A program made the translations under genes and the position numbers. 16,747 nt of DNA, taken from positions 1 through 16,747 of the forward strand of contig JANYBY010000415.1 in assembly GCA_025360565.1 (NCBI GenBank), in the 5' to 3' direction. Numbering within the stretch: the first letter of the stretch is position 1; each line of letters opens with the position of its first letter. The stretch is from Bacteroidota bacterium (GTDB lineage Bacteria > Bacteroidota > Bacteroidia > B-17B0 > Aurantibacillaceae). A model generated the notes under the pieces. The model was not told the DNA's origin, ran no database searches, and saw only the letters and a program-made list of their open reading frames with translations. Of the stretch, positions 15,339-16,747 are shown in pieces.

Positions 15339-16747
15339 ATGGATAAACTAAAAATATTGTGGACAGATGATGAAATTGATATGCTTAAACCGCACATTTT
15401 ATTTCTTGAGGGCAAAGGGTACGAAGTTATCACTGCTAAAAGTGGAGATGAGGCATTGGATATTGTTAAAGAAGACAGGAATTTAAACGCTGTTTTACTG
15501 GATGAGAATATGCCTGGTTTAAGTGGCCTGCAAACGCTTATTAAAATTAAACAGCTTAATAATGATCTGCCGGTGATAATGATCACAAAAAGCGAGGAAG
15601 AGCATATAATGGATGATGCCATTGGCGGTAAAATTGCCGATTATTTAATTAAGCCCGTTAATCCAAATCAGATCTTACTCTCATTAAAAAAAGCACTTGA
15701 TAATAAACGCTTGGTAAGCGAAAAAACAAATACCGAATACAGAAAAGAATTTGGCAACATTGGGATGCAGATCAACGATAATTTAACCTGGCAGGATTGG
15801 ATGGAGCTTTACAAAAAAATTGTTTTCTGGGAATTGGAAATGGATAAGCTACAGGATAAAAGTATGCTGGATGTTTTGAAAATGCAAAAGTCGGATGCCA
15901 ATACGCAGTTCTTTAAATTTATCGAAAAAAATTATGTTTCATGGCTAAGCGGCAAGGCTCAAAACCCACCAACCATGAGTCATACATTGATAAAAAATAA
16001 ATTTTTGCCTGAGTTGAATAAACCGGAGCCCGTATTTTTTATATTGATTGATAATTTACGCTGGGATCAATGGAAAACCATACAACCCATCATCCAGAAT
16101 TATTATAAGGTTGAAAGTGAAGAATCTTATTACGGTATTTTGCCAACAGCCACACAATACGCGCGTAACGCCATTTTCAGCGGGCTTTTACCAACCGAAA
16201 TGGAAAAACGTTTTCCCACTATGTGGTCGAATGATGAGGACGAGGGCGGAAAAAATTTACACGAGGAAGCTTTTATGCAAGCGCAGTTAAAAGAAAAACT
16301 GAGCAAAGAAATTAAAATGAGTTACACCAAAATAACCAATTTTGCCGCGGGTAAAAAACTGGCCGATAACTTACACACCTTACTGCAAAATAAATTAAAT
16401 ATTATTGTTTACAATTTTGTGGATATGCTTAGCCATGCGAGAACAGAAATGGAAGTGATAAGGGAATTAGCCGAAAATGAATCGGCCTATCGCAGCATTA
16501 CTTACAGCTGGTTTGAACATTCACCGCTATTGGATATTATTAAACAGCTTGCCGATAAAAAAATTAAAATTGTAATTACAACCGATCACGGAACAGTGCA
16601 TGTAAAGGAACCCACAAAGATATTGGGCGATAAAAACGTGAATAGTAATTTGCGTTACAAACAAGGCAAGGCGCTTGATTATAATCCCAAAGAAGTTTTC
16701 GAAATAAAAAATCCGGCCGACGCTTTCTTGCCTAGGCTGCATCCGAG
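15339..16747 (+). CDS. porX: PorX-type response regulator with PglZ domain (3' end outside window)
   Basis: The frame is open from ATG 15339 to the right edge, giving 469 residues; the family is somewhat longer, so only a short tail is missing. The receiver domain (1-120) has D10/D11, phospho-acceptor D55 in LLDENMPG, T83 and K105. A helical linker follows (about 125-225), then a PglZ domain of the alkaline-phosphatase fold: D238 in LIDNLRWD, T270/T272 in LPTATQYARN, D362 and H366 in VDMLSH, and D416-H417 in TTDHG as metal and nucleophile residues. In Porphyromonas gingivalis PorX works with the kinase PorY to control type IX secretion genes, and its PglZ domain has phosphodiesterase activity. 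No porY was found in this window. All key residues are kept, so it is probably functional. Confidence 0.92.
   Translation, partial: MDKLKILWTDDEIDMLKPHILFLEGKGYEVITAKSGDEALDIVKEDRNLNAVLLDENMPGLSGLQTLIKIKQLNNDLPVIMITKSEEEHIMDDAIGGKIADYLIKPVNPNQILLSLKKALDNKRLVSEKTNTEYRKEFGNIGMQINDNLTWQDWMELYKKIVFWELEMDKLQDKSMLDVLKMQKSDANTQFFKFIEKNYVSWLSGKAQNPPTMSHTLIKNKFLPELNKPEPVFFILIDNLRWDQWKTIQPIIQNYYKVESEESYYGILPTATQYARNAIFSGLLPTEMEKRFPTMWSNDEDEGGKNLHEEAFMQAQLKEKLSKEIKMSYTKITNFAAGKKLADNLHTLLQNKLNIIVYNFVDMLSHARTEMEVIRELAENESAYRSITYSWFEHSPLLDIIKQLADKKIKIVITTDHGTVHVKEPTKILGDKNVNSNLRYKQGKALDYNPKEVFEIKNPADAFLPRLHP

Overview
The window looks like chromosomal DNA of an AT-rich, probably free-living member of the Bacteroidota. 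The evidence is a PorX-type response regulator with a PglZ domain (type IX secretion regulation), an Omp28-type lipoprotein, a DUF6029-type outer-membrane protein, a menaquinone methyltransferase, TAnnTTTG-like promoter elements, few Shine-Dalgarno sites, and many short palindromic intergenic repeats of kinds common in this phylum. No rRNA, tRNA, CRISPR array, transposase or phage gene was seen. Gene names come from motif reading only; no database search was possible.

Left part (1-5106, + strand): a compact four-gene operon whose first gene begins before the window. In order it encodes (i) a TolC-like outer-membrane channel end fused to a GH18-like TIM-barrel domain, (ii) a HlyD-type membrane-fusion protein, (iii) a cytoplasmic protein with a degenerate receiver, a cysteine-rich zinc-ribbon block resembling TackOD1 and a GGDEF-like tail without its motif, and (iv) a membrane GT2 synthase with a QRLRW motif. 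Genes ii/iii and iii/iv overlap. Together they read as a synthase-dependent exopolysaccharide system: polymerisation at the inner membrane, an adaptor across the periplasm, export through a TolC-like channel that carries its own putative glycosidase, and a dedicated regulator. This is the most unusual content of the window.

Middle part (5107-9835): a 390-nt repeat field separates the operon from a convergent secreted thioredoxin (- strand). A second repeat-bearing intergenic region follows, then a + strand envelope cluster: TlpA-like thioredoxin, DUF6029-type protein and Omp28-like lipoprotein. The last two are 25 nt apart.

Right part (9889-16747): housekeeping genes for a class I aminotransferase, an RfaE1/HldE-type PfkB kinase, a GxxExxY nuclease-fold protein packaged between inverted ACACAGAG-type repeats, and MenG/UbiE. 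On the - strand lies an HD-domain phosphohydrolase, and divergent from it is porX, which runs off the right edge. Nearly every intergenic gap of 100 nt or more holds a different palindromic or terminal-inverted repeat.
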